Shown here piece by piece: positions 8,511 through 18,649 of a stretch of DNA of 64,000 bases. Below the pieces are notes generated by a model. The model was not told where the DNA came from, did no database searches, and worked only from the letters and a program-made list of their open reading frames with translations. The stretch comes from Algoriphagus faecimaris. GTDB lineage: Bacteria > Bacteroidota > Bacteroidia > Cytophagales > Cyclobacteriaceae. Position numbers and translations under genes: made by a program. Position 1 is the stretch's first letter; the number at the start of each line of letters is the position of its first letter. The stretch covers positions 124,001-188,000 of the forward strand of contig NZ_FNAC01000001.1 of assembly GCF_900101705.1 (NCBI RefSeq). Reading direction: 5' to 3'.

Positions 8511-9559
8511 CTGGCATTGGATACAAAATCCCTAAACTTCCGATCCCCATCCAAGGCACAGATCAAGAGCACATTATCAGTCTCATTGACCAGAAAATTA
8601 TCTAGCCCCTCCACTACCACCAATTTATCACTGTCGGTTTTGATAAAGCAGTTTTTGGTATTGTAAAGCAAAGCATTGGCTTCCACTACATTTTGATTTT
8701 CATCTCTTTCGCGATTTTCTCTCAGGCTATTCCAGGAGCCTAAATCCGCCCATCCAAAATCTCCCAAAATCACATAGACTTCGCTGGACTTTTCCATAAT
8801 ACCGTAATCAATGGAAATATTCTTTACCTGTAAATAAGCTTTTGCGACAAATTCCGGCTCCTTTTCAGTTCCAAAAAACTCACTTCCCTCTTCGAACACT
8901 TCCGCCAAATCAGGCATATACTGACGAAAAGCTTTTACCAGACTAGACGCTTTCCAAACAAACATGCCTGAGTTCCATACAAACTCACCACTTTCGAGGA
9001 AGGTCTTTGCCAGTTTTATATTTGGCTTTTCTGTGAAAGTCTTCACTTTTAATACTTCCTTACCACTGCCCTCAATGTATTGAATGTAGCCATAGCCGGT
9101 TTCGGGACGATTTGGCTTGATGCCTAGGGTGATCAGCCTTTCTCCTTCTTGGGCCGCTACCACTGCCTTCTTGATCGTTCTCAAAAATTTGCTTTCCTGC
9201 AAAATCAAATGATCGACAGGAGTGACGATCAAAGTAGCATCAGGGTCTTTACTGTAGATCCTATAAGTGGCATAGGCAATACAAGTGGCCGTATTTTTAC
9301 GATTAGGCTCGATTAAAATTTGCTGATCTGTCAATTCCGGGAGCTGCTCCTTTACCAGATGTACATACTTCTTGTAAGTGATAATCCGAAACTGCTCTTC
9401 ATCTGCTATTTCCCTAAAACGGTCAAACGTCATCTGAAGCAGGGTTCTTCCTGTACCCAGCACATCTAAAAACTGCTTGGGTTTCTTTCGTCGGCTGTAG
9501 GGCCAAAATCGGGAGCCTATGCCCCCCGCCATGATGACGATGTAGGGTTTATTGTTCAT
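8486..9559 (-). CDS. manC: Mannose-1-phosphate guanylyltransferase
   Basis: This 357-residue nucleotidyltransferase starts with the signature MAGGIGSRFWPYSR followed by KPKQFLDV, the GTP and sugar-phosphate binding loop. Downstream are TPVDHLI (metal binding), the conserved GYGYIQ segment and FTEKP near the active site. It converts mannose-1-phosphate and GTP to GDP-mannose for capsule, lipopolysaccharide or glycoprotein sugars. It lacks the C-terminal phosphomannose isomerase domain of the long bifunctional form. It lies 8 bases downstream of kdsD, so the two probably form an operon for surface glycan precursors. Confidence 0.93.
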   Translation of the reverse strand: MNNKPYIVIMAGGIGSRFWPYSRRKKPKQFLDVLGTGRTLLQMTFDRFREIADEEQFRIITYKKYVHLVKEQLPELTDQQILIEPNRKNTATCIAYATYRIYSKDPDATLIVTPVDHLILQESKFLRTIKKAVVAAQEGERLITLGIKPNRPETGYGYIQYIEGSGKEVLKVKTFTEKPNIKLAKTFLESGEFVWNSGMFVWKASSLVKAFRQYMPDLAEVFEEGSEFFGTEKEPEFVAKAYLQVKNISIDYGIMEKSSEVYVILGDFGWADLGSWNSLRENRERDENQNVVEANALLYNTKNCFIKTDSDKLVVVEGLDNFLVNETDNVLLICALDGDRKFRDFVSNARKKGEDFI

Positions 9560-9567
9560 GAATATTG

Positions 9568-10536
9568 TTAAACTATACCTTCTTTCATTAATTCATGAAT
9601 ATGGACAAATCCTGCGATTTTATCGCCATCCATGGCTACAAGCTGTGTGATATTATGATTACGCATCATATTTAATGCACGAATGGCAAATTCATCTTTT
9701 GAAATCGTTTTGGGCGAAGCTGTCATAATATCCGATGCCTTGAGATGCTGTATATCTAATGATTTTTGAAGCATTCGCCTCAAATCTCCATCGGTAATGA
9801 TCCCTTTTAAATTATCCCCACGATCCACTACCGCTGTAGCTCCCAGACGCTTTCCACTGATCTCTACGATAACCTCAGCCAAATTGGCATCTTCCTTTAC
9901 TTTTGGGATTATATTATTTCCCAAAACATCCGAGACTTTCAAGTAAAGCTGCTTTCCTAAAGAGCCACCTGGGTGATACTTAGCAAAATCCTCAGAAGTA
10001 AAGCCTCTAGCCTCCAGCAAACAAACTGCAAGTGCATCCCCCAAGGCCAAATGCACTGTCGTACTTGTGGTAGGTGCCAAATTATTTGGACAGGCTTCTT
10101 CGCCAATGGTGGCATTAAGTGTAAAATCTGCCTGCTCAGACAAATAGCTATTGGTATTGCTGACCAAGGCCACTAAGACCGATCCCAACCTTTTCAGAAG
10201 TGGGACCAAAACCTTGATTTCGGGTGTATTTCCACTTTTAGAGATACAGATCACCACATCATCCGACTGAATCATACCCAAGTCTCCATGAATCGCATCA
10301 GCAGCGTGCATAAACAGTGCGGGCGTTCCTGTAGAGTTGAGTGTGGCCACAATTTTATTAGCGATGATGGCACTTTTTCCTATACCCGTGATCACTACTC
10401 GACCTTTGGATTCCAAAATATGCTGTACACAAGCCTCAAAATCGCCATTCAGGTAATCTTTTAGATTTAAGATGGCTTCTGCTTCATTTTGCAGCACTCT
10501 AAGCGCTGTATTTCTAATATTTTTAGCTAAATTCAA
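9568..10536 (-). CDS. kdsD: D-arabinose-5-phosphate isomerase (KpsF/GutQ family)
   Basis: This 322-residue protein has an N-terminal SIS domain (residues ~35-170; VVITGIGKSAIIANKIVATL and CISKSGNTPE) and two C-terminal CBS domains (residues ~205-320). It interconverts ribulose-5-phosphate and arabinose-5-phosphate, the first step to KDO of lipopolysaccharide. No ATG is available: the frame opens after a TGA and the only plausible start is TTG at 10536, preceded by CAGGTAAAA. This is an unusual but credible start because the protein N-terminus then matches the family length. It is the first gene of a kdsD-manC operon with a TAnnTTTG box 30 bases upstream. Confidence 0.9.
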   Translation of the reverse strand: MNLAKNIRNTALRVLQNEAEAILNLKDYLNGDFEACVQHILESKGRVVITGIGKSAIIANKIVATLNSTGTPALFMHAADAIHGDLGMIQSDDVVICISKSGNTPEIKVLVPLLKRLGSVLVALVSNTNSYLSEQADFTLNATIGEEACPNNLAPTTSTTVHLALGDALAVCLLEARGFTSEDFAKYHPGGSLGKQLYLKVSDVLGNNIIPKVKEDANLAEVIVEISGKRLGATAVVDRGDNLKGIITDGDLRRMLQKSLDIQHLKASDIMTASPKTISKDEFAIRALNMMRNHNITQLVAMDGDKIAGFVHIHELMKEGIV

Positions 10537-10565
10537 TTTTACCTGCGTTAATCACTAATTTTGTA

Positions 10566-10573
10566 CAAAGGTA
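10566..10573 (-). promoter_or_regulatory. Bacteroidota-type -7 box for kdsD-manC
   Basis: The reverse strand reads TACCTTTG, a full match to TAnnTTTG, 30 bases upstream of the TTG start of kdsD. A clear -33 element was not found. Confidence 0.45.
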
Positions 10574-10632
10574 TAAAAGTAATCAATCATTCCTGTTTAC
10601 AGGCTTTAAGTCACCTTTAAGCGCTTGTCCAA

Positions 10633-12813
10633 GTGGAAGAAAAAGTAAAATCAGACCTCAAAAAAATATTCGGTTTCAGTCAGTTCAGAGGAAATCAGGA
10701 ACCGATAGTAGACAATCTACTCAAAAAGCGCAACACCTTCGTCATTATGCCGACAGGTGCTGGCAAATCGCTTTGCTATCAGCTGCCTGCGATCGTCTCA
10801 GAAGGAACTGCCGTGGTTATTTCACCCTTGATCGCCTTGATGAAAAATCAGGTAGACCAATTAAATGCCATAGGTATTAATGCCCATTTCCTCAACTCTA
10901 CGCTGAGTAAGTCCGAGTCCAACCGAGTCAAATCGGAGGTACTTAAGAAAAAAACCAAGCTCCTTTATGTGGCGCCGGAGTCCTTGACAAAAGACGAAAA
11001 TGTAGCCTTTCTAAAAGAGGCTCAAATCAGTTTTGTAGCCATTGACGAGGCGCATTGTATTTCTGAATGGGGACATGATTTCAGACCCGAATACAGAAGA
11101 ATCAAGTCCATCGTAGCTCAGATCGCTCCCAATCTTCCCATCATTGCTTTGACCGCCACGGCTACTCCTAAAGTACAGCAGGACATTCAGCGTAATTTGC
11201 AGATGGAAGAGGCAGATTTGTTCAAATCCTCCTTTAACCGACCCAACCTCTTTTATGAGGTGCGGGCTAAAGTCAAAAATGACTCCAAGAAACACCTGAT
11301 CAAATTTATCAAATCTCACAAAGGAAAATCAGGAATCATCTATTGTCTTAGCCGAAAAAAGGTAGAGGAAATAGCCAATTTACTCAAGGTAAATCAAATC
11401 AATGCTGCTCCCTATCATGCCGGACTGGAATCTGCGGTGAGGATCAAAAATCAAGATGATTTCCTAAATGAGGAACTTGATGTAATCGTAGCTACCATTG
11501 CTTTTGGAATGGGTATAGATAAGCCGGATGTACGCTATGTCATCCACTACGATGTTCCAAAATCTCTCGAAGGCTACTATCAAGAAACCGGCCGAGCAGG
11601 AAGAGATGGTCTGGAAGGACACTGCCTGATGTTCTACAGGTATGAGGACATCGTCAAGTTGGATAAATTCAACAAAGACAAAGCCGTAACCGAAAGAGAA
11701 AATGCCAAACTCCTATTACAAGAGATGGCAGCCTATGCCGAAACGGGGGTATGCAGAAGGAAATTCATCCTCAACTATTTTGGGGAGACCATGGAAGAAG
11801 ACTGTGGCTTCTGCGACAACTGCAAAAGGGACAGAGAAACCTACGAAGGTATGGACTTGGCTTTGACGGCCTTGGAAGCAGTCAAACAAACCAAGGAGCG
11901 CTTTGGGATAGAACATCTGGTAAAGGTGATTTTGGGTGAAAAAAACGACTACGTAGAAAGTTACAAACACGATCAACTGGCAGTTTTTGGGACAGGAACA
12001 CATGAAACGGAAAAACGCTGGACCTCCGTCTTCAGACAGGCCCTTGTTATGCACCTCTTGGAAAAGGATATTGAGAATTATGGAATTCTCAAGCTGACTG
12101 AGAAAGGCAAGAATTTCATGACGGACCCCTATTCACTAGACTTCTTCGAAGATCACGATTTCGAAAAAGAAATGGAAAACGAGCAACCTGAAGTAGAAGT
12201 TAATGCAGGTGGGGTCGCCTATGATGAAAAGCTATTTGAACTCCTTAAAGCAGAGCGAAAAAAAGTAGCCCGTAGCAAAGGACTTCCTCCCTACATAATT
12301 TTCCAAGACCCTTCGCTAGAAGAAATGGCTACCGTCTACCCTACTACTAGGGAAGAACTAGCCCAAATCAATGGAGTAGGAATGGGGAAAGTCGCTAAAT
12401 TTGGAGCGAGTTTTCTAAAACTGATTACTAATTATGTAGAGGAGAATGAAATAGAAACGGCATCAGACGTAGTAGTCAAATCATCTGGTACTCGATCGAA
12501 GGTCAAAATATCCATCATTCAGCAAATTGACCGGAAAATTGACCTCGACGAAATCGCCGATAACCTAAACATGAGCATGGGTGAACTGCTTCAGGAAATC
12601 GAACAGATCATTTATAGCGGAACCAAATTAAACATCGACTATTACATTCATCACATCATGGATGACGAAAGAGAGGAAATACTCCATGATTATTTTATGA
12701 ATGCTGATACAGACCATATCAAGGCCGCACTGGATGAGCTTGAAGACGAGGACTTTGCCGAAGATGAGCTTAGAGTCTACCGAATCAAGTTTATCTCTGA
12801 GCACGCCAATTAA
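10633..12813 (+). CDS. recQ: ATP-dependent DNA helicase RecQ
   Basis: This 726-residue helicase has the full superfamily 2 motif set: PTGAGKSLCYQ (Walker A, near residue 40), IDEAHCISEWGHDFRPEY (DExH and RecQ aromatic-rich loop), ALTATATP, and the QETGRAGRDG motif VI. The zinc-binding four-cysteine subdomain is intact (CRRKFILNYFGE then CGFCDNC). A winged-helix RQC region follows, then an HRDC domain (residues ~535-620), then an extra ~110-residue acidic helical tail. It unwinds DNA in recombination repair and fork restart. The start is GTG at 10633; the residues after it align with the usual RecQ N-terminus (LKKIFGFSQFRGNQ). purD follows after 15 bases. Confidence 0.95.
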   Translation: MEEKVKSDLKKIFGFSQFRGNQEPIVDNLLKKRNTFVIMPTGAGKSLCYQLPAIVSEGTAVVISPLIALMKNQVDQLNAIGINAHFLNSTLSKSESNRVKSEVLKKKTKLLYVAPESLTKDENVAFLKEAQISFVAIDEAHCISEWGHDFRPEYRRIKSIVAQIAPNLPIIALTATATPKVQQDIQRNLQMEEADLFKSSFNRPNLFYEVRAKVKNDSKKHLIKFIKSHKGKSGIIYCLSRKKVEEIANLLKVNQINAAPYHAGLESAVRIKNQDDFLNEELDVIVATIAFGMGIDKPDVRYVIHYDVPKSLEGYYQETGRAGRDGLEGHCLMFYRYEDIVKLDKFNKDKAVTERENAKLLLQEMAAYAETGVCRRKFILNYFGETMEEDCGFCDNCKRDRETYEGMDLALTALEAVKQTKERFGIEHLVKVILGEKNDYVESYKHDQLAVFGTGTHETEKRWTSVFRQALVMHLLEKDIENYGILKLTEKGKNFMTDPYSLDFFEDHDFEKEMENEQPEVEVNAGGVAYDEKLFELLKAERKKVARSKGLPPYIIFQDPSLEEMATVYPTTREELAQINGVGMGKVAKFGASFLKLITNYVEENEIETASDVVVKSSGTRSKVKISIIQQIDRKIDLDEIADNLNMSMGELLQEIEQIIYSGTKLNIDYYIHHIMDDEREEILHDYFMNADTDHIKAALDELEDEDFAEDELRVYRIKFISEHAN

Positions 12814-12828
12814 ATTTGAGATAAATCA

Positions 12829-14118
12829 ATGAATATACTCTTGTTGGGAAGTGGAGGCAGAGAGCATGCCTTTGCATGGAAGATCGTACAAAGCCCCAAA
12901 TGTCATCAACTTTATGTCGCACCGGGTAATGCCGGGACTAGCAAAATCGCAGAAAATCTCGCGATCAATGTGACAGATTTCGAAGGAATTAAAGCTGCTT
13001 TGATTGATTATCAAATCGATCTCCTCGTGGTAGGTCCCGAAGAGCCTCTTGTCAAAGGGCTAGTGGACATTCTGCTCTCTGATGAGCTAACACGGAAGAT
13101 CCCTGTGGTCGGCCCACCTCAGTTAGGAGCGACTTTGGAGGGAAGCAAAGACTTTTCTAAGCGCTTTATGCAGCGAAATACTATTCCTACAGCAGCCTAC
13201 GAGACATTTGACGCCAATCAGCTGGAGGAAGGCTTGGCCTATCTAGAAAAACAATCCCTCCCTATCGTGCTCAAGGCTGACGGTCTTGCCGCAGGAAAAG
13301 GTGTTTTGATCTGCGAAAGTTTGGAAGAGGCGAAGGCTTCATTAAAAGAAATGCTAGTCGAACAAAAATTCGGAGACGCTTCTGCCAAAGTAGTGATTGA
13401 GGAGTTTCTGACTGGAATTGAGCTCTCTGTTTTCGTTGCGACCGATGGTAAAAGCTATTGCATTTTACCAGAAGCAAAAGATTACAAACGCATAGGAGAA
13501 GGAGATACCGGCTTAAATACTGGCGGTATGGGCGCTGTCTCTCCTGTGGTTTTCGCAGATACGGACTTCATGAAAAAAGTCGAGGAGCGGATAGTACAGC
13601 CCACTGTGGCGGGACTAGCAGCTGAAGACATCCCCTACAAAGGCTTTCTATTTATAGGCCTAATGAACAAAAACGGAGAACCCTATGTAATCGAGTACAA
13701 TGTAAGAATGGGCGATCCGGAAACTGAAGCGGTACTCCCACGATTAGAAAGTGATTTTGTAGATTTACTGTGGTCTATTGCTACAGGTTCGTTGAGAGAG
13801 TATACTTTAGAGATTTCCAAAGACTTTACCACTACCGTAGTGATGGTCAGTGGAGGGTATCCGGGGTCTTATGAAAAAGGATTTCCTATCTCTCTTCCCA
13901 AAAATTCAGAGGGAGCCACCATTTTCCACGCCGGCACTGCATTAAGTACCGATGGCCAACTCATCAATCAAGGAGGAAGAGTACTGGCGATCACAGGAAA
14001 AGGAGCTAGCTTAGATCAAGCTCTTGAAAATGCCTACAGTACCGTTAACCAAGTCCACTGGGAAAAGTCCTATTACCGAAGTGATATCGGGAAGGACATC
14101 AAAGCGTTGAATAAATAA
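12829..14118 (+). CDS. purD: Phosphoribosylamine--glycine ligase
   Basis: This 429-residue ATP-grasp enzyme begins with the family signature MNILLLGSGGREHAFAWK. It carries the ATP-grasp loop LKADGLAAGKGV near residue 150 and the metal-binding EYNVRMGDPETEAVLPRL near residues 285-302. It joins glycine to phosphoribosylamine in the second step of de novo purine synthesis. The length is normal. It starts 15 bases after recQ and lies 40 bases before the PSP1 gene on the same strand, so the three may share a transcript. Confidence 0.96.
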   Translation: MNILLLGSGGREHAFAWKIVQSPKCHQLYVAPGNAGTSKIAENLAINVTDFEGIKAALIDYQIDLLVVGPEEPLVKGLVDILLSDELTRKIPVVGPPQLGATLEGSKDFSKRFMQRNTIPTAAYETFDANQLEEGLAYLEKQSLPIVLKADGLAAGKGVLICESLEEAKASLKEMLVEQKFGDASAKVVIEEFLTGIELSVFVATDGKSYCILPEAKDYKRIGEGDTGLNTGGMGAVSPVVFADTDFMKKVEERIVQPTVAGLAAEDIPYKGFLFIGLMNKNGEPYVIEYNVRMGDPETEAVLPRLESDFVDLLWSIATGSLREYTLEISKDFTTTVVMVSGGYPGSYEKGFPISLPKNSEGATIFHAGTALSTDGQLINQGGRVLAITGKGASLDQALENAYSTVNQVHWEKSYYRSDIGKDIKALNK

Positions 14119-14158
14119 ACCCAAAACGAATCAAGGCCTCATAGCCTTGTCAATATAT

Positions 14159-15574
14159 ATGTCAGGATGTAGTAGCTGCTCCACCACCACGGGTGGTACC
14201 GGAGGCTGTCAAAACAACGGCAGCTGCGGCACGAGCGATTGTAATAAAATGAATGCCTTCGACTGGCTTTCTCATATGGGAATCCCACAGGTCGATACTT
14301 TTGATATTGTCGAGATAAAATTTAAAGGTGGCCGAAAGGAATACTATAGAAATGTAGACTACCTCTCTTTGACTACAGGAGATCCTGTGGTCGTAGATGT
14401 GCCAAGTGGGCATCATATCGGTTATGTTTCTTTACAAGGTGAATTGGTAAGGCTCCAAATGCAAAAGCGCAAAATCAGAAATGATGACGCCATTTTGAGA
14501 ATTTATCGCATCGCGACTTCAAAGGATCTCGAAAAATGGGAAGAAGCCAGAAACAGAGAATTACCTACTCTATACCGATGCCGTCAAATCGTAGATGAAC
14601 TCGGCCTGAAGATGAAAATGTCGGACGTGGAGTATCAAGCAGATAACTCCAAGGCAACTTTTTACTACTCGGCAGATGAGCGAGTGGATTTCAGAGAACT
14701 AATCAAAATCCTAGCAGGAGAATTCAAGATCCGAGTGGAAATGCGCCAAATCAGCCTCAGACAGGAAGCTGGAAGACTGGGCGGGATAGGCGTATGTGGG
14801 CGTGAACTTTGCTGCTCTACTTGGTTGGTGGATTTCAAAAACGTGAGTACTTCCGCAGCCCGATATCAAAATCTCTCCCTCAACCCCAGCAAACTGAGTG
14901 GACAGTGCGGCAGATTGAAATGCTGTCTTAATTACGAATTGGACACCTACATGGATGCCATCAAGGACATTCCTTCGGTAGAAAAACCACTTCAAACCGA
15001 GCAGGGAATCGCTAAGCTCCAGAAAACGGATATTTTCAGGAGACTGATGTGGTTTAGCTACAATAATGATAATGACTGGCATAGTATATCTTGTGATCGT
15101 GTAAATGAAATCCAAGAAATCAATGCCACGGGTCAAAAGGTATTCAACCTTCAGTTTAATGAATCTTCTGAAATAGAAGACCTTGCGGCGCAATCGACCA
15201 GAGAACTTGAACTTTTGGACAAAAAATTTGACCGAAAGAAAAAAAAGAAAAAACCTAGAAATAAAAACAGGAATACCAATCAGGCCAGCAGTCCAAATGC
15301 TCCTGCCAAAGAAAGTAACTTTCCTCCCCGTCAAGCAAAAAATAGGGAAAATGAACAGAAAGCTACTCCTGCAGCAAATCCGGAAAATAGAAAGCGAAGA
15401 AATAAAAGCAGACGAAAACCCAATCCACCACAAGGAAATAGTCCCAAAACTCAAGGGCAAGCAGCTCCAAATCAAGCAAAGCCTACTGGTTCACAAAAAC
15501 CTCCTCAGGAAGGAAAACGAAAATTCCCACCAAGAAGGAATCAAGGTCCAAATAAGAATTCAGGAAATGAGTAA
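14159..15574 (+). CDS. PSP1 (RicT-like) domain protein with basic disordered tail
   Basis: This 471-residue protein has an N-terminal Cys-rich segment (CSSCSTT..CQNNGSCG). The PSP1/RicT core spans roughly residues 60-300 and has the conserved cysteine cluster CGRELCCSTW and CGRLKCCLNYE. In Bacillus the RicT relatives (YaaT) bind Fe-S clusters and work with RNase Y and in development. The last ~110 residues are rich in Lys, Arg, Asn, Pro and Gln (for example KKKKKKPRNKN) and look disordered and nucleic-acid binding. A TTG four codons upstream was rejected in favour of the ATG at 14159. The stop codon overlaps the start of gldH by 8 bases, the order usually seen in gliding Bacteroidota. Confidence 0.85.
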   Translation: MSGCSSCSTTTGGTGGCQNNGSCGTSDCNKMNAFDWLSHMGIPQVDTFDIVEIKFKGGRKEYYRNVDYLSLTTGDPVVVDVPSGHHIGYVSLQGELVRLQMQKRKIRNDDAILRIYRIATSKDLEKWEEARNRELPTLYRCRQIVDELGLKMKMSDVEYQADNSKATFYYSADERVDFRELIKILAGEFKIRVEMRQISLRQEAGRLGGIGVCGRELCCSTWLVDFKNVSTSAARYQNLSLNPSKLSGQCGRLKCCLNYELDTYMDAIKDIPSVEKPLQTEQGIAKLQKTDIFRRLMWFSYNNDNDWHSISCDRVNEIQEINATGQKVFNLQFNESSEIEDLAAQSTRELELLDKKFDRKKKKKKPRNKNRNTNQASSPNAPAKESNFPPRQAKNRENEQKATPAANPENRKRRNKSRRKPNPPQGNSPKTQGQAAPNQAKPTGSQKPPQEGKRKFPPRRNQGPNKNSGNE

Positions 15575-16019
15575 AAAAATCTTAATCCTAGTAGTGATTT
15601 CTACCCTACTCCTCTCCTGCGATGGTGATCGGATATATGAAGATTTTGTCTCTGTCAGTCAACAATCTTGGGCGGAAACTGACAGCCTGAGATTTGACAT
15701 GAAAGGACTGGATTTGCAAGAGAAAAAGACACTCCTTGCTATCCGTTACAATGAAAATTATAATTTCTCCAATTGCTACATACGGATAATCAGCAAAGAT
15801 TCGACAGGGCTTATTCTTGAAAATAAATTGCTTAATATTCCTCTCTTTGATTCGAAAACTGGAGAACCCTTGGGAAAAGGCTACGGTAGTACATTCACTA
15901 AATATGACACCCTACCATTCTCTTTAAAATCCACCACCGAGAGCCTTACCTTGTTACAATACATGAGGGTAGAAACACTTCCAGGAATCGAGGCCGCAGG
16001 AATTAAAGTCCTACAATAA
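15567..16019 (+). CDS. gldH: Gliding motility lipoprotein GldH
   Basis: This 150-residue protein has a lipoprotein signal peptide (MSKKILILVVISTLLLSC, lipobox LLSC with Cys at 18). The body matches GldH, a lipoprotein required for gliding and type IX secretion in Flavobacterium, with the typical VSVSQQSW and YMRVETLPGI segments. Its ATG sits within the last codons of the PSP1 gene, so translation is probably coupled. Homologues are also found in non-gliding Bacteroidota, so motility cannot be concluded from this gene alone. A longer upstream extension of the frame into the PSP1 gene was rejected because it would bury the signal peptide. Confidence 0.88.
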   Translation: MSKKILILVVISTLLLSCDGDRIYEDFVSVSQQSWAETDSLRFDMKGLDLQEKKTLLAIRYNENYNFSNCYIRIISKDSTGLILENKLLNIPLFDSKTGEPLGKGYGSTFTKYDTLPFSLKSTTESLTLLQYMRVETLPGIEAAGIKVLQ

Positions 16020-16023
16020 AAAA

Positions 16024-16064
16024 AGGGCTGCCCAAATTCTAGTTTTGAGACAGCCCTCTTATTT
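16024..16064. terminator. Intrinsic terminator between gldH and pgi
   Basis: The stem AGGGCTG / CAGCCCT encloses a 20-base loop, with an A-run before it and CTTATTTTT after it, between two convergent genes. Confidence 0.65.
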
Positions 16065-16072
16065 TTGATTTA

Positions 16073-17737
<1,665 letters not shown>

Positions 17738-17740
17738 TCA

Positions 17741-17748
17741 CAAAATTA
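17741..17748 (-). promoter_or_regulatory. Bacteroidota-type -7 box for pgi
   Basis: The reverse strand reads TAATTTTG, a match to TAnnTTTG, 24 bases upstream of the pgi start. Confidence 0.4.
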
Positions 17749-17838
17749 AGATTAATCTCCGAGGGTAAAAGGCCGAAGAACTTTTGTAGAAATGAAAATT
17801 TCTTTTTCTTAGCAAATCAAAATGAATTTAGCTCAAAA

Positions 17839-18618
17839 ATGAATTTTTTCGGTTTCATTATGCTCCAAAAACATAGATTTCTGATCCTATGGCTCGGTCT
17901 TTTTTTCGGGTATTGTTTTCCGGGTACAGGTCAGGATAAAACGATTGAAAAACTGAATCAGCATTTTCACCCCATTTCCACTGAGGATTCGCTCAATTTT
18001 ACTTACCTGAAGATGAACTCAGTAACCAAGGATTCTGTGCAATTAGAGCGGATTTTTGATCAGAAAAACAGAATCATAAAAGTGACCAAGACCAAAATGA
18101 ACCAAGAAGGAGAGTTTACAGAGAAAAGTACACAAAACTATGACCCCTTTGGGAATTTGCTCTCCCAAAAAATAGTAAACCTCGATAATGGTAAATTTAT
18201 TGAAACCTTTTTCTATGATGGTCAGCAGGTAGGTCAGGTACTTGCAGAGGGAAACCAGAATTTTATGATCATCAGAAGTGGGGAACAAGAACCTACCTTG
18301 AATTTCGTGAATGATTTTGAACCGCAGTTTACCGAATCACTGCAAACTTGGAATACATATCTTTTGAATCATTTAAGCATCGATCGGAAAAAAGTCACAA
18401 ATCCAAACCAAAAAGTAATTATAGGCATCTTGGTTGACAAAGAAGGGATTGTCAAAAAAGTAGAGTGGGCCAATCCGCAAGGAGCGGAACCTTATGTCGC
18501 CGAAAGGGCGATAAGCACTGTAAAAGGCTGGGGAAGAAATTTTCTTCCAGCATTGGACGCCTTTGGGAACCCCATTGAAAAATGGCTCTATATTCCCATC
18601 CGATACAAGGCGCATTAA
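17839..18618 (+). CDS. Exported protein with TonB C-terminal-like domain
   Basis: This 259-residue protein starts with a signal peptide (MLQKHRFLILWLGLFFG from an internal ATG at 17860; the frame also has ATG at 17839). The middle section has repeated YD or YF and DxxG segments that resemble the MORN-like toxin or antitoxin-repeat style often found in Bacteroidota surface proteins. The last ~75 residues (IGILVDKEGIVKKVEW..., AISTVKGWGRNFLPA) resemble the TonB C-terminal domain, but the energy-transducing transmembrane and proline-rich parts are absent. It is therefore probably a periplasmic protein rather than a TonB. It ends at a terminator and is divergent from pgi. Confidence 0.6.
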   Translation: MNFFGFIMLQKHRFLILWLGLFFGYCFPGTGQDKTIEKLNQHFHPISTEDSLNFTYLKMNSVTKDSVQLERIFDQKNRIIKVTKTKMNQEGEFTEKSTQNYDPFGNLLSQKIVNLDNGKFIETFFYDGQQVGQVLAEGNQNFMIIRSGEQEPTLNFVNDFEPQFTESLQTWNTYLLNHLSIDRKKVTNPNQKVIIGILVDKEGIVKKVEWANPQGAEPYVAERAISTVKGWGRNFLPALDAFGNPIEKWLYIPIRYKAH

Positions 18619-18622
18619 AAAA

Positions 18623-18645
18623 AGCCCGATCGCTCGGGCTTTTTT
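18623..18645. terminator. Intrinsic terminator, bidirectional
   Basis: The stem AGCCCGA / TCGGGCT with a TCGC loop is flanked by an A-run and TTTTTT, between convergent genes. Confidence 0.85.
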
Positions 18646-18649
18646 GGTC

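Noticed and set aside
14711-15475. 254-codon reverse frame opposite the PSP1 gene
   Set aside because: It lies entirely antisense to a well-supported gene, and its Ser/Phe/Ile-rich composition is the mirror of the Lys/Asn-rich tail.
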